DNA of 64,000 nt from Streptomyces sp. SCL15-4 (GCF_033366695.1 NZ_JAOBTQ010000001.1:1302001-1366000), one strand, 5' to 3'. Counted from the stretch's first letter, positions 54,985-63,232 are shown. Numbers and translations: made by a program. The notes: generated from the sequence alone by a model not told the origin.

Positions 54985-57249
54985 TCAGGCGAGCTGGGTC
55001 TCGCGGGTCTTCTGCTGGATCCGGAAGATCACGAACTCGGCGGGGAAGACCGGCGCGACGCCGACGACGCAGATGAGGCGGCCGTTGGCGAGGTCGTCCT
55101 CGGTCATCGTGGTGCGGTCGCAGGCGACGAAGAACGCCTCGTCCGCGGTGGTCCCGGCGAGCGCGCCGCTGCGCCACACCGTGGTGAGGAAGTTGGTGAT
55201 GGTCTGTCGGACCAGGGCCCACAGCGACTCGTCGTTGGGCTCGAAGACCACCCACTGGGTGCCCTCGTCGATCGACTCCTCCAGGAAGAGGAACAACCGC
55301 CGGACGTTGACGTACTTCCAGGAGGCGTCCGAGGAGAGCGTGCGCGCGCCCCACACCCGGTGGCCGAGGCCCGGGAAGAAGCGCAGCGCGTTGATCCCCT
55401 GGGGGTTCAGCAGGTCCTGGTGGCGCCGGGTGATGTCCTGGGCGAATCCGTCGGCCTGCCGGATGCCCCGGACGACCACGTTGGCGGGTGCCTTGTGCAC
55501 GCCGCGCTCCACGTCCACCCGGGCGTAGACGCCGGCCATGTGGCCCGACGGCGGAACCTCGACATCGCGGCCGGCCGACGGGTCGCGGGTGACCAGCCAC
55601 GGGTAGTACAGCGCCGCGTATTTGGTGTCGAACGGCTCGCGGAACGCCTTGATCCCCTCGATGTCGAGGCCGTCGCGCGGGTCGAGGATCGCGAACCGGT
55701 CCTTGAGCAGTTCGCAGTGGGTGACCAGGCTCGATTCGACCGTGCCGGACCACATGCCGGGCACCGCGCAGACCGCGACCTCGTCGATGTCCTCCAGTGC
55801 GACGATCCCCGTGCGCCGCCCGCTGCCGCCGTCGGTGCCGACGAAGTCGCCCACGCTCAGGGACTCGTACGCGTCGTCACCGTCCGCCAGTGTCAGCCAG
55901 GAACCGATCGCGGGCACCGGGAACCTGGCCGGGTCGGTGGACATGCCCGGCAGCGCGGTGGCCCGGACCAGCCGCGACCGGGCGGCCAAGGCGGTCACCA
56001 GGTTGGACGGCGTGTCGCCGGTGAGCCGAAGGCCCGGGAAGGTCTCGGTGACGGTGGCGCCGCCGGGGTCGGTGAACCGGGTGCTGACCTCGGCCTCGAT
56101 CAGATGGATCCGGTCGGTCTCGAAGAACGTCCCCGGTACGTCGCGGTCGAAGGTGACGGCGTCGCCGGCGGCCGTCCGGACGGTCACGGCGGTCAGCGCG
56201 GTGCCGTCGTCGAGTTGGACGACCGCTCCCTCGTACAGCCTGCTCGCGCCGCCGATCCTGAGCGTCCGGCCCGCCGCGAGGTTGCCCCGTCGCACCCGGC
56301 GCACGGTGAGCCCGGCCTCCCACGCCGGGTGGCTGGTGCCCGCCGGGAGGGTCAGGGTGAGCTTGCCGTCCGCGGGCCGGCCCACCTCGGCCTTGTACCG
56401 GTCGGGGCCGATCTGGGCCCAGACGTCGGCGGGCAGGTCGTCCGGGTCGAGCCCGGGCCCCGCGGCCACCTCGACCGTCCCGCTGTCGGCGGCCGCGTCC
56501 GCGACGAGCCGGGTGACGAACAGCGGGCCTTCCTGCGGGTCGGGCAGCACCGGCAGCGCGGCGCCGACCAGCGGCTGCACCCGCACCTGGACGCCTGTGC
56601 CCCAGGCGCCGGGGCTGTTCGCCGACAGCCGCAGTGTCTGCTCGGTGCCGCGCTCCCCGACCTGGACGTAGTCGCCCCGGGCCGTCCTGACCTCGGCGGG
56701 CAGGGCGGCGCCCAGCGTGATGCGGCGCTTGGCCATGTCGTAGCCGGAGACCGTGGTGGTGTGGACGGCCTGCTGGTCGTCGCCGCGGAAGATCTGGATC
56801 TGCTGTCCGACGCCGGTGAAGCCGACCAGGTGGCCCAGTTGCAGGCTGGTCGCGCCGCGCGCGGCATCGGTGGCGATCGGGCTCACCAGGCCCTGGCCGA
56901 GAACGCCCGAGGCGGGCGTCGCCTGTGCGGCGGCGACCCGTTTGACGTACAGACGCCGGCCGCCGTTGTCGAAGAATCCCTTGACGGCCAGCGGGAACAG
57001 CCACCAGCGGCCGCCTTCGGAGGGGTTGTCCGCCCACGCGTCCCGCACGGCCGCCTCCGGCTCGGGCAGGAAGCCGCCGAAGGTGTTCTGGAACTCCAGG
57101 AAGTTCGTCACCAGTTTGGGTTTGCCGGTGTACGGCCCGCGAGCGGTGACCCCGACCATCCCGGCGGTGCTGGTGCTCACCCCCGCGATCGGCCGCGGCC
57201 CCGCGTCGATCTCCTCGATATAGACCCCGGGGCTCAGATACTCGGCCAT
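54985..57249 (-). CDS. CIS contractile sheath, main (long) paralogue
   Basis: A 754-residue sheath protein that would surround the tube and contract to drive it into a target. The N-terminus EYLSPGVYIEEIDAGPRPIA is the classical sheath opening, followed by FLEFQNTFGGFLPEPE and AVKGFFDNGGRRLYVKRV. A large insertion, about residues 110-420, contains beta repeats (GTEQTLRLSANSPGAWGTGV). The C-terminal part has DRFAILDPRDGLDIEGIKAF, PSGHMAGVYARVDVERGVHK, GHRVWGARTLSSDASWKYVN and FFVACDRTTMTEDDL. It is longer than the 350-500 residues common in sheaths because of the insertion, which probably decorates the outside. ATG 57249 follows GGAG. Confidence 0.94.
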   Translation of the reverse strand: MAEYLSPGVYIEEIDAGPRPIAGVSTSTAGMVGVTARGPYTGKPKLVTNFLEFQNTFGGFLPEPEAAVRDAWADNPSEGGRWWLFPLAVKGFFDNGGRRLYVKRVAAAQATPASGVLGQGLVSPIATDAARGATSLQLGHLVGFTGVGQQIQIFRGDDQQAVHTTTVSGYDMAKRRITLGAALPAEVRTARGDYVQVGERGTEQTLRLSANSPGAWGTGVQVRVQPLVGAALPVLPDPQEGPLFVTRLVADAAADSGTVEVAAGPGLDPDDLPADVWAQIGPDRYKAEVGRPADGKLTLTLPAGTSHPAWEAGLTVRRVRRGNLAAGRTLRIGGASRLYEGAVVQLDDGTALTAVTVRTAAGDAVTFDRDVPGTFFETDRIHLIEAEVSTRFTDPGGATVTETFPGLRLTGDTPSNLVTALAARSRLVRATALPGMSTDPARFPVPAIGSWLTLADGDDAYESLSVGDFVGTDGGSGRRTGIVALEDIDEVAVCAVPGMWSGTVESSLVTHCELLKDRFAILDPRDGLDIEGIKAFREPFDTKYAALYYPWLVTRDPSAGRDVEVPPSGHMAGVYARVDVERGVHKAPANVVVRGIRQADGFAQDITRRHQDLLNPQGINALRFFPGLGHRVWGARTLSSDASWKYVNVRRLFLFLEESIDEGTQWVVFEPNDESLWALVRQTITNFLTTVWRSGALAGTTADEAFFVACDRTTMTEDDLANGRLICVVGVAPVFPAEFVIFRIQQKTRETQLA

Positions 57250-57261
57250 GGCATGGGCTCC

Positions 57262-57990
57262 TCACTGCTCACGGATCTCGATGACGTGCTGCCGCTCCGT
57301 GTCCCGGGGCAGGTGCACCATGAGCGACCCGGTCCGGCCCGGCCGCTCGGTGGCCTCGAGGCGGAACGTCTCCTCGACCGCGTGCTCGGCGGCTCTCTCG
57401 CCCTCCCAGCGCAGGGCGAGCCGGAAGGCTCCCCGGGCGTCGGTGAGCGTGCGTTCGTGCCACGGTGTCAGGTCCTGGCCGGTCCGCCCCCGGGCCTCGA
57501 CGAGCGCGTTCGCGACCGGCGTCCGGCCGGCGGCGTCGACCACGACGCCGTGGACGGTGCGCGTACCCGGCGGGTACGGGAAGGAGACCGCCGGCAGCAG
57601 CCGGACCAGCCGCGGCGAGACCTCGGCGGCGGGCGGATGGGTGTCGTCGTACGGGTGGACCGGGAACTCGACGCCCGAGAGGCCGGCCGAGAACGGCTGG
57701 CCGTCGGCCGGGTACAGCGGCTGGTAGCCGGCGGCCGCGAAGCGGGCCCGGTGGCGCTCCGGCCGGGCCGCCCACGGTTCCGCCCGCCTGCCGAGCCCGG
57801 GGAAGACGAGGGCTCCGCCGGGTGTGCGCACGACCGCGTCGTCCAGCGGCAGCCAGCCGTCGGCCTCGTCGAACCGTTCGAGGCGGACGTCCACGCCCGC
57901 GGCCCGCACCCGCCGTGCGTAGTCGTCGTACGGCACCAGCCAGACGGGGCTGTAGAGCGTCGACCGGGCGAGGGGCAGGAAGGCGCTCAT
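57262..57990 (-). CDS. CIS-operon protein with carboxypeptidase-regulatory-like domain (242 residues)
   Basis: A 242-residue protein coupled to the cap gene by a four-base overlap. The C-terminal 90 residues form an Ig-like carboxypeptidase-regulatory fold: HGVVVDAAGRTPVANALVEA, LTDARGAFRLALRW and HLPRDTERQHVIEIREQ. The N-terminal 140 residues (YSPVWLVPYDDYARRVRAAG, RLERFDEADGWLPLDDAVVR) are unfamiliar. The gene sits between the cap and the main sheath, where most such clusters have no extra gene. It may be a sheath-decorating or cap-associated protein. No signal peptide is present, so the domain acts inside the cell or on the particle. Confidence 0.65.
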   Translation of the reverse strand: MSAFLPLARSTLYSPVWLVPYDDYARRVRAAGVDVRLERFDEADGWLPLDDAVVRTPGGALVFPGLGRRAEPWAARPERHRARFAAAGYQPLYPADGQPFSAGLSGVEFPVHPYDDTHPPAAEVSPRLVRLLPAVSFPYPPGTRTVHGVVVDAAGRTPVANALVEARGRTGQDLTPWHERTLTDARGAFRLALRWEGERAAEHAVEETFRLEATERPGRTGSLMVHLPRDTERQHVIEIREQ

Positions 57991-58565
57991 GGCATCGCCG
58001 TCCCCTCCACGGTCCGGCTCCGCACCGGCCGCACCGCCGTCTCCACGGCGGAGTCCAGGTTGACGACGCGGACCTCGTAGTTCAGTGAGAGCCGGTACGG
58101 CTTCTGGATCGCGTACCAGACCCAGGACTTCTGGTCGAGGGCCAGCGGTGTCAGCGTGAGGTGCAGCGAGTCGACGCTGCCGGCCAGGCCGCCGGAGAGC
58201 TGCGCGCCGTCCAGGATCGCGTCGTCGTAGAAGGTCTGCAGAGCGCGTCCGAGCATCCGGTGCTGGGTCGCCTGGTCGCCACCCCAGGGAGTGATCAGGT
58301 ACCGCAGCAGCAGGGCCATCGGCGGTTTGCGGCTGGTCGGCGGTTCGGGCGGCTGGGAGCGCACCGGCGGCCGGTTGCGCGAGGTGGGGTCCTCGGCGAT
58401 CTCGTAGAGGAACACGGTGAGTTTCGGGGGCGGTGTCTGCACCGTCTCGGACAGGTCGTTCAGTTCCGCGATCGGCGGTTCCACCTGGCTGAGCCCGCGC
58501 AGGGCCCGCGTCAGCGTGCTCACGACGACCGACGAGACATCGGCGATCACACCGAAGTCACCCAT
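57987..58565 (-). CDS. CIS cap/tail-terminator protein (DUF4255, Afp16/Pvc16-like)
   Basis: A 192-residue first gene of the injection operon. Its DUF4255 pattern is clear: FGVIADVSSVVVSTLTRALR, KLTVFLYEIAEDPTSRNRPP, PMALLLRYLITPWGGDQATQ and HRMLGRALQTFYDDAIL, then LSLNYEVRVVNLDS. Proteins of this family cap the tube and sheath end and set the final length of Afp/PVC-like particles. ATG 58565 follows a GGGGGG run. The divergent gap up to 58,749 is the likely promoter region of the whole operon. Confidence 0.9.
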   Translation of the reverse strand: MGDFGVIADVSSVVVSTLTRALRGLSQVEPPIAELNDLSETVQTPPPKLTVFLYEIAEDPTSRNRPPVRSQPPEPPTSRKPPMALLLRYLITPWGGDQATQHRMLGRALQTFYDDAILDGAQLSGGLAGSVDSLHLTLTPLALDQKSWVWYAIQKPYRLSLNYEVRVVNLDSAVETAVRPVRSRTVEGTAMP

Positions 58566-58749
58566 GCGGCACCCCCCTTGGCCCGGCCGTGCCCGACCGT
58601 GTGCCGCAACGATGCCGACTCCCCCGTGATCCGTCCGCGACCCGCCCGTCGCACCGGCGTCACCCCGGCGTCCTCACCGCGTGCCGTGACGCCGCCGGAC
58701 ACGGAACGACGACGCCGGGGTGACAGCCGTGCGGAACACTCGGTCTCCC

Positions 58750-58947
58750 ATGGAGACCCCTTCAGCGCGGTCCGGCGTCCTCATACTCCGGGTGTGGGTG
58801 GAAGGCGACAGACCGGACGGCTTCCGCGCGCGCATCATCCGGATCGTAGACGGCGAGCAGAAGCCACCGACGGCGGCGGACCAGACCGCCGATGTCTTCC
58901 TGGCCCTGCGGGCCTGGCTCGATGAGCTGCTGGAACAGGACCGGTGA
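58750..58947 (+). CDS. Small protein divergent from the CIS operon (65 residues)
   Basis: A 65-residue protein starting METPSARSGVLILRVWVEGD and continuing FRARIIRIVDGEQKPPTAAD and VFLALRAWLDELLEQD. Strand-strand-helix alternation and codon bias look genuine. ATG 58750 has no clear ribosome binding site; GTG 58720 (ten codons earlier) is another option. It is small, acidic and cytoplasmic, and points away from the injection operon toward the SARP regulator gene. I do not recognise the family; a small regulator or adaptor for the CIS is possible by position. Confidence 0.55.
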   Translation: METPSARSGVLILRVWVEGDRPDGFRARIIRIVDGEQKPPTAADQTADVFLALRAWLDELLEQDR

Positions 58948-58964
58948 CGTTTCGGTGACGTTCC
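58943..58964. promoter_or_regulatory. Tandem 11-bp repeat upstream of the SARP gene
   Basis: GGTGACGTTTC (58943-58953) is followed directly by GGTGACGTTCC (58954-58964), ten of eleven bases identical. SARP-type regulators bind direct repeats with an 11-bp period, and a SARP gene begins 124 bases downstream, so autoregulation is a reasonable inference. The first unit overlaps the stop of the small gene. AACATA at 59026-59031 could serve as a -10 element further down. Confidence 0.45.
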
Positions 58965-59087
58965 GTTGTTCCCTTGATGACGCCGTCCTGCTAATTCTCG
59001 ACCCTGCGGTCATAACTTCCCCTTAACATAGCTTCGAGAAGCCGATGATCCAAATGAAGATCACCCGCATCGGTACCGGGGGCGTCG

Positions 59088-59843
59088 ATGAACGGACAAG
59101 CACATATCATTACGTTGAGGCTACTCAAGGGCTTCACTCTCGCGGTTGACCACTCACGCATTCCGGTTTGCTCCGGCACCCAGCGACTCCTCGCATTCCT
59201 GGCTTTGCAGGGGATGCCGCGGTCCCGCGCCTACGTGGCCGGAATCCTCTGGCCGGACGTCACGGCGTCGCGCGCCAACGCGAGCCTGAGATCGTCTCTT
59301 TGGCGAGCGGCGCGCACGGGTCACCCCGTCATCGACGCGACCGCGCGCGAGCTGGCTCTCTCCCAGCACATCGTCGTTGACCTGCACGAGTCGGTGGCTC
59401 GCGCGCACCGACTGCTCGACAGCTCACGCCCGTGCGACGACATCCTCACCATGCAGACGCTGGCGGATCTGTCGGTGGACCTCCTGCCGGAATGGCCGGA
59501 AAACGACTGGATGATGATCGAGCAGGAGCAATACCGTCAGCTGCGGCTTTACGCCTTGGAAGCGATGACCGAGCGGCTGACATCGGCCCGGCGCTACGGC
59601 GAAGCCGTCGCCGCCGGACTCGCCGCCGTACGTACCGAGCCCTTGCGGGAAAGCGCCCACCGCGTCCTCATGAAGGCGCATTTGGCTGCCGGAAATAGGG
59701 GCGCGGCGCTGCGCCAATTCGAACAGTGCCGCCGCGTTCTGCGGGAGGAATTGGGGCTGGAACCCTCCACCTCGCTGCGCGACCTCGTGCCTCTGCGCAC
59801 CGGCCACGGCGAACAGTCACGTCTTCAGCCCTTCCCCACCTGA
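59088..59843 (+). CDS. SARP/AfsR-type regulator with BTAD domain
   Basis: A 251-residue transcription factor of the Streptomyces antibiotic regulatory protein family. The N-terminal winged helix (ITLRLLKGFTLAVDHSRIPV, TQRLLAFLALQGMPRSRAYV, ILWPDVTASRANASLRSSLW) is followed by the bacterial transcriptional activation domain (LLPEWPENDWMMIEQEQYRQ, AVRTEPLRESAHRVLMKAHL, GAALRQFEQCRRVLREELGL, about 140-240). The length fits small SARPs. ATG 59088 follows GGGGG. Lying divergently from the injection operon with one small gene between, it is the best candidate for its pathway regulator. Confidence 0.9.
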   Translation: MNGQAHIITLRLLKGFTLAVDHSRIPVCSGTQRLLAFLALQGMPRSRAYVAGILWPDVTASRANASLRSSLWRAARTGHPVIDATARELALSQHIVVDLHESVARAHRLLDSSRPCDDILTMQTLADLSVDLLPEWPENDWMMIEQEQYRQLRLYALEAMTERLTSARRYGEAVAAGLAAVRTEPLRESAHRVLMKAHLAAGNRGAALRQFEQCRRVLREELGLEPSTSLRDLVPLRTGHGEQSRLQPFPT

Positions 59844-60071
59844 TCTCCTCGGCTTTTTCGAATACGACCCGAGGTGTGCGCCCCGGCCTCAGGTGACACC
59901 CTTCAGCACCACGAGGGCCACGCCATTGCCGAACACATCGTGCCGCGGCCGCGTAACTCCCCGGGGGCGGACCGGCAGCGGCCTCTCCCGCGCCTGCCCT
60001 CGCGTCCCCTACCGCGTACCGCGCGAGCGCCTCGGCGCCGTCCACGAACCCCACGCCTCACGAGGAGTGCC

Positions 60072-61274
60072 ATGACCACCTTCCACGCCGCCGTCGTCCG
60101 CCCCGACAGATCCGTCGTCTACTGCGGCGAGGTGAGCCAGGCACACGTCGACGAGGCGCTCGCCATGGCCGCCGTCGAGACCGCGCCCCGCTCCGCCGTC
60201 CGGCACCCGCGCCGTCCCGGCTCGGTCTTCGTGCTGCGCGAGGACGGCGACCTCGACTGGTACGAGCCGGTGGACGCCGAGCCGTTCGTCGTCCGCGCCC
60301 CGGACCCTCGGTCCCGCCCGGCCGGCGGCCACTTTGCCACCGACGACCCGCCGCTCGCCGGCGAGCCGGTGCACGGCCTGGCCGGCACCCGGTGGATCCC
60401 CGGCGCGATCCGGCTCGGCGACGGCGTCATCGGCGGGGCGATGGACACTCCCGGCCATCCGCCCCGGGTCGTGCACCACACCACCGAGTCCCCGGCCGGG
60501 GGCAGGTATCTGGAGTCCGTCGGGTCGTACCTGATGCTCGTGGCCTGCGAGCCGCAACTGATCTACTGCCCGGTGACCGACCGGGTCGGCCAGTTCGGAT
60601 CGCTCCACCTGAGCGCCCGGGCCCTGCGCAACGACGGCGCCCGACGGACCAACCGCGAGGGCAGGGTCTGCATCCAGATCGAGGTCCTCGGCCGCGCCCG
60701 CAAGCCCTGGACCACCGGCTGGGATCCGGCGAAGAAGCCGGGCTGGCGGAAGATCCTGGCCGCGGTCCGCTCCTGGGACGTGCCGGACCTGTTCCCGGCC
60801 GGACGCCCGGCGGCGTACCCGGGGCCGGGCAAGTCCCGCTCGCGGTCCGTCTGGCGGTCCGCGGGCGGCCACTTCGGGCATGTCGACGTGCCGGGCAACG
60901 ACCACGGTGATCCGGGGGCGATCGACACCGCCAAGGTGCTGTACCAGGCCGGTCCCACGCCGCCGAGGCCGAACAAGCCGAAGGTCAGCGTCGCCCACCT
61001 GGTCGCCGCCGCGAAGAAGGACGTGCCGGCCCGGGACGGACACACCACCTATCCGGCCGAGGTCCGCGTCCTCGAGAACGCCCTCGTCGCCGAGGGTCTC
61101 CTCCAGCGCCGGTACGCCGATGGCTCCTTCGGCTCCAAGACGGTTGCCGCGTACGCGGCGTGGCAGCGCAGCAAGGCCGGCGGCTCCTATACCGGCGACG
61201 CCGCCGACGGCATACCCGGCATCGCCTCGCTGAGACGCCTGGCCGCCCGCCACGGTTTCACCGCGACCGCCTGA
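60072..61274 (+). CDS. Endolysin-like N-acetylmuramoyl-L-alanine amidase with peptidoglycan-binding domain
   Basis: A 400-residue protein starting ATG 60072 after GAGGAG. Residues 1-125 are an unrecognised domain. The middle resembles an amidase_2-type domain of actinophage endolysins: VVHHTTES with His135/136, VCIQIEVLG at 199-207, and GHFGHVDVPGNDHGDPGAID with the second zinc-ligand His around 270. The C-terminal 80 residues form a peptidoglycan-binding domain 1 (VRVLENALVAEGLLQRRYAD, FGSKTVAAYAAWQRS). There is no signal peptide, as in phage lysins released by lysis. Its place next to the injection cluster and regulator suggests a role in freeing particles or in remodelling the wall; that is inference. 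Confidence 0.75.
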   Translation: MTTFHAAVVRPDRSVVYCGEVSQAHVDEALAMAAVETAPRSAVRHPRRPGSVFVLREDGDLDWYEPVDAEPFVVRAPDPRSRPAGGHFATDDPPLAGEPVHGLAGTRWIPGAIRLGDGVIGGAMDTPGHPPRVVHHTTESPAGGRYLESVGSYLMLVACEPQLIYCPVTDRVGQFGSLHLSARALRNDGARRTNREGRVCIQIEVLGRARKPWTTGWDPAKKPGWRKILAAVRSWDVPDLFPAGRPAAYPGPGKSRSRSVWRSAGGHFGHVDVPGNDHGDPGAIDTAKVLYQAGPTPPRPNKPKVSVAHLVAAAKKDVPARDGHTTYPAEVRVLENALVAEGLLQRRYADGSFGSKTVAAYAAWQRSKAGGSYTGDAADGIPGIASLRRLAARHGFTATA

Positions 61275-61407
61275 ACGGGACCGCCCGAACGGACCGGCAC
61301 GGGCGCGCTCGGCTCTCCGGAGAAGGCCCGGCACACCGGTGCGACGCGGAACGGGCGCGGCGGGTCCGGTCCGGGAACGGACGGCACCCGGGTCCGCTCG
61401 GGGCCTG

Positions 61408-61863
61408 TCAGCGACGGGTGCGGCCGGAGAGCCAGGGGGTCAGTGCGGGGGCCGGGACCGGTTCCTTGCAGGTCTCGTCGCAGGGCAGCGGCACGACCAG
61501 CCAGTGGCCGGGGGGAAACAGGCGGCCCTTGGTGAAGGCCAGGCCGCCGTAGACGGAGCGGAGGAACGAAGGGACCGAGTCGCGGGGGACGTCGTGGAAC
61601 TCCACGCCCTCCACGGTGATCTTCGCGTCGTCCTCGGGGAAGAGCCGGACGCTCACCGACGGCGGGCCCGCCAGGTCGACGAACGCCTCGTGCGGGAGGG
61701 AGCCGTCGGGATCGAGCACCGTGAAGAGCGGGGCCGACGTGCGACGCGACGTACGGTCCGCCCCGATGTCGTCGGTGACCGACAGGGACAGGCCGAATTC
61801 CGCCGCCACCTCGCGTATCGCGGTGACGGCGGCCTCGGTGGTCGGCAGGTGTGCGTGTGCCAT
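61408..61863 (-). CDS. Hypothetical protein (151 residues)
   Basis: A 151-residue cytoplasmic protein. It starts MAHAHLPTTEAAVTAIREVA and shows TVLDPDGSLPHEAFVDLAG, SVRLFPEDDAKITVEGVEFH and FLRSVYGGLAFTKGRLFPPG, a mixed alpha/beta pattern with a final CDETCKE pair of cysteines. I do not recognise a family. ATG 61863 is chosen, but an ATG four codons upstream (61875) is equally open; neither has a strong ribosome binding site. It diverges from the cold-shock gene. Steady coding bias supports it as real. Confidence 0.6.
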   Translation of the reverse strand: MAHAHLPTTEAAVTAIREVAAEFGLSLSVTDDIGADRTSRRTSAPLFTVLDPDGSLPHEAFVDLAGPPSVSVRLFPEDDAKITVEGVEFHDVPRDSVPSFLRSVYGGLAFTKGRLFPPGHWLVVPLPCDETCKEPVPAPALTPWLSGRTRR

Positions 61864-61985
61864 GCCCCTGATCATGCCTGACGGAAAAACCCGCCGGCCG
61901 GAGGCGGGACGCGGCTACCATCCCTACGGAATTTCCGGGAACGGGTCCCGGGTGGTCTGTGGTGTCGAGGAGTTGGGGGGTCCGC

Positions 61986-62411
61986 ATGGTCGCGGGTCGT
62001 GTCGTCCGGTTCGACAGTGCGCGTGGTTACGGGTTCGTCGCGCCGGAAGGCGGCGGAGAGGACGTCTTCCTGCACGTGAACGATTCGCTGATTCCCGAGG
62101 AGTACCTGCGCTCGGGTCTCGTCGTGGAGTTCGACGTGGAGAACGGCGAGCGGGGGCCGAAGGCGTCGAACGTCCGGCTCGCCGAGGGCGTCGATCCCGC
62201 CCCGCCCCGGCGATCGGCCGCGGCGGGCCGGCCGGTGGTGCTGGACGAGTCCGGCCATCCGATGTGCGATGTGCTCAGCGCCGCGGAGTACCGGCGCGAG
62301 GTGACGGAACTCCTGCTGAACACCGGCCCCTTGCTGACCGCCGAGCAGATCCTCGCCATCCGCGGCGCGCTGGTGAAGTTCAGCGAGAGCCACGGATGGG
62401 TCGAGGACTGA
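61986..62411 (+). CDS. Cold-shock domain protein with C-terminal extension
   Basis: A 141-residue protein. Residues 1-66 form a cold-shock fold with VAGRVVRFDSARGYGFVAPE (RNP1-like RGYGFVAP) and EDVFLHVNDS (RNP2-like), which binds single-stranded RNA or DNA. Beyond that is a 70-residue extension with TAEQILAIRGALVKFSESHG helices not found in classical CspA proteins of about 67 residues. ATG 61986 follows a GGGGGG run. A hairpin with a T-run follows the gene. It may be an RNA-binding regulator with an added protein-interaction domain. Confidence 0.88.
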   Translation: MVAGRVVRFDSARGYGFVAPEGGGEDVFLHVNDSLIPEEYLRSGLVVEFDVENGERGPKASNVRLAEGVDPAPPRRSAAAGRPVVLDESGHPMCDVLSAAEYRREVTELLLNTGPLLTAEQILAIRGALVKFSESHGWVED

Positions 62412-62466
62412 CCGGCCCGGAACACGGAGGCTCGTCCAGCCGACTCCGGGATCGCTCGCGGCAGAT

Positions 62467-62502
62467 GAGGACGCCGGGTGCCGCATCCGCGCGTCCTCTT
62501 TT
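62467..62502 (+). terminator. Rho-independent-type terminator after the cold-shock gene
   Basis: GAGGACGC (62467-62474) pairs with GCGTCCTC (62491-62498), followed by TTTT. It lies 55 bases after the stop of the cold-shock gene and ends it before the TetR promoter. The U-tract makes it one of the more convincing terminators in the window. Confidence 0.75.
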
Positions 62503-62514
62503 CGGCGGCTTGCT

Positions 62515-62546
62515 GTAGCGCCTGCTCCAATTGGAGCAGGCGCTAC
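62515..62546. promoter_or_regulatory. Perfect 32-bp palindromic operator before the TetR gene
   Basis: The arm GTAGCGCCTGCTCCAA (62515-62530) is followed directly by its exact reverse complement (62531-62546), 53 bases before the TetR start. A perfect two-fold site of this length directly before a TetR gene is the expected autoregulatory operator. Binding by the adjacent repressor would cover the promoter. GGAGCA half-sites inside the arms could mean two dimers bind. Confidence 0.8.
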
Positions 62547-62599
62547 GGTAAGCTCGCGCCCGACAGAGGCGAGAGCGGGTCGACGCAAGGGACTTGTGC

Positions 62600-63232
62600 A
62601 TGACCGGGCCGCGGACGGCGGGCAAGAAACGTGCCAACGGCGTGGAGTCGCGGCAGCGGATCCTCGACGCGGCGGTGGCCATCGCGGGCGAACGCGGTTA
62701 CGAGGGCACGTCCATCGCGGCGGTCAGCTCCCGCTGCGGACTGCCGGCCAGCTCCATCTACTGGCACTTCCAGGACAAGGACGACCTGATCACCGCGGTC
62801 ATCGAGCGCAGCTTCGAGACCTGGCTCGCGGCCGTCGAGCTGCCGGGCGAGGAGGCCGGCACTCCCCTGGACCGGGTCGTGATCATGGCGGCGAACGTGG
62901 CCAGGTCCCTGGTGAACGAACCGGACTTCCTGCGCCTCGGCCTCATGCTCGCCCTGGAGCGGCGGCCCGAGGAACCGCGCAGCCGGGCGGTGTTCTTCCA
63001 GGTCCGCGCCATCGCACGGCAGCGGATCGAGCAAGTCGTCCGGTTCGTGCTGCCGCACCTGGACGACGACGCGGTGCGCCTGCTGACCACCTATGCCATC
63101 GCGGGCGCCGACGGACTGTTCGTCCAGCGCGAGTTCAACGGCGACAGCATCGACCTGGTCGAGCTGTTCCAGTTCCACGCCCGGCAGGTGTACGAGACGG
63201 GCATCCGCATGGCGGCGGAGTGCGTCCGATGA
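62600..63232 (+). CDS. TetR-family transcriptional regulator
   Basis: A 210-residue TetR repressor. Residues 20-66 are the DNA-binding domain: RQRILDAAVAIAGERGYEGT, SIAAVSSRCGLPASSIYWHF and the typical QDKDDLITAVIER helix end. The C-terminal ligand domain contains LALERRPEEPRSRAVFFQVR and ends FQFHARQVYETGIRMAAECV. ATG 62600 with AAGGGA upstream is preferred over the in-frame TTG at 62594. A perfect palindrome lies just before it. The amidohydrolase gene 294 bases downstream on the same strand may be a target. Confidence 0.92.
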   Translation: MTGPRTAGKKRANGVESRQRILDAAVAIAGERGYEGTSIAAVSSRCGLPASSIYWHFQDKDDLITAVIERSFETWLAAVELPGEEAGTPLDRVVIMAANVARSLVNEPDFLRLGLMLALERRPEEPRSRAVFFQVRAIARQRIEQVVRFVLPHLDDDAVRLLTTYAIAGADGLFVQREFNGDSIDLVELFQFHARQVYETGIRMAAECVR

